8,293 bases of DNA from a bacterium (GTDB lineage Bacteria > Desulfobacterota > Deferrimicrobia > Deferrimicrobiales > Deferrimicrobiaceae), in the NCBI GenBank assembly GCA_020056545.1, contig JAGVHM010000040.1:1-8293 (forward strand). Direction: 5' to 3'. Shown here piece after piece: positions 8,198 through 8,293 of this stretch. The translations under genes and the position numbers were made by a program. Every line of letters starts with the position of its first letter. Position 1 is the first letter of the stretch. The notes under the pieces are model-generated. The model was not told where the DNA came from. It worked only from the letters and a program-made list of their open reading frames with translations, and did not search any database.

Positions 8198-8293
8198 TGT
8201 GCGGCATCGTCGGATACACCGGACCGAAGCAGTGCGTCAAGGCCCTGCTCGACGGCTTGGGGAAGCTCGAATACCGCGGGTACGACTCGGCCG
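8197..8293 (+). CDS. glmS: glutamine-fructose-6-phosphate aminotransferase (isomerizing), N-terminal fragment
   Basis: Only the first 32 codons are in the window; the gene runs off the right end. The product would make glucosamine-6-phosphate from fructose-6-phosphate and glutamine, the first committed step of the pathway GlmU finishes. The visible start MCGIVGYTG carries Cys2, which becomes the N-terminal nucleophile of the class II glutamine amidotransferase domain once Met is removed. LEYRGYDSA (24-32) is the highly conserved GlmS element. AAGGAGGGG at 8180-8188, inside the end of glmU, is its ribosome binding site. The ATG shares an A with the glmU stop (TAATG), so the two are probably co-transcribed and translationally coupled. 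No glmS ribozyme could fit between them. Confidence 0.95.
   Translation, partial: MCGIVGYTGPKQCVKALLDGLGKLEYRGYDSA

Overview
The window holds most of an F-type ATP synthase operon, followed by the start of the UDP-N-acetylglucosamine pathway genes. DNA is GC-rich, apart from a more AT-rich first ~200 bases. Gene content suggests a deltaproteobacterium in the broad sense (Desulfuromonadota/Geobacter-like or a related metal- or sulfur-metabolising lineage). The evidence is a paired b'/b stator, an AtpF with a secretory-type leader ahead of its membrane anchor, Fo genes a and c absent from the F1 cluster, and glmU-glmS downstream. This placement is inference from family knowledge; no 16S rRNA or other marker is present.

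Layout: bases 1-127 are a cluster of short inverted and direct repeats built on a GGGACGGTC / CCTAAGAAC theme, resembling a REP-type or MITE-like intergenic element. A candidate sigma-70 promoter (146-174) and a short leader follow. Then come seven plus-strand genes: atpF' (b', 240-707), atpF (b, 704-1279), atpH (delta, 1276-1818), atpA (alpha, 1829-3337), atpG (gamma, 3372-4244), atpD (beta, 4285-5697) and atpC (epsilon, 5732-6133). The first three overlap by 4 nt through GTGA junctions; the rest have 10-40 nt gaps with their own ribosome binding sites. A small hairpin with a short T run (6141-6165) lies between atpC and a convergent minus-strand gene (6147-6686). That gene encodes an uncharacterised protein of about 179 residues. 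A 74-80 bp divergent intergenic region separates it from glmU (6767-8197), which overlaps the start of glmS (8197 to the window end) by one base.

How it works together: b' and b form the peripheral stalk, delta caps it, alpha3beta3 carries the nucleotide sites, and gamma/epsilon form the rotor. All diagnostic motifs are intact (Walker A in alpha and beta, catalytic Glu and DELSE-type loop in beta, arginine finger in alpha, gamma C-terminal signature). The a and c subunits must be encoded elsewhere or just upstream of the window. GlmS and GlmU supply glucosamine-6-phosphate and UDP-GlcNAc for peptidoglycan and lipopolysaccharide.

Most of the window is conserved housekeeping sequence. I see no convincing undescribed system. 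The items most worth a second look are the repeat element abutting the operon promoter and the uncharacterised conserved-looking gene between atpC and glmU.
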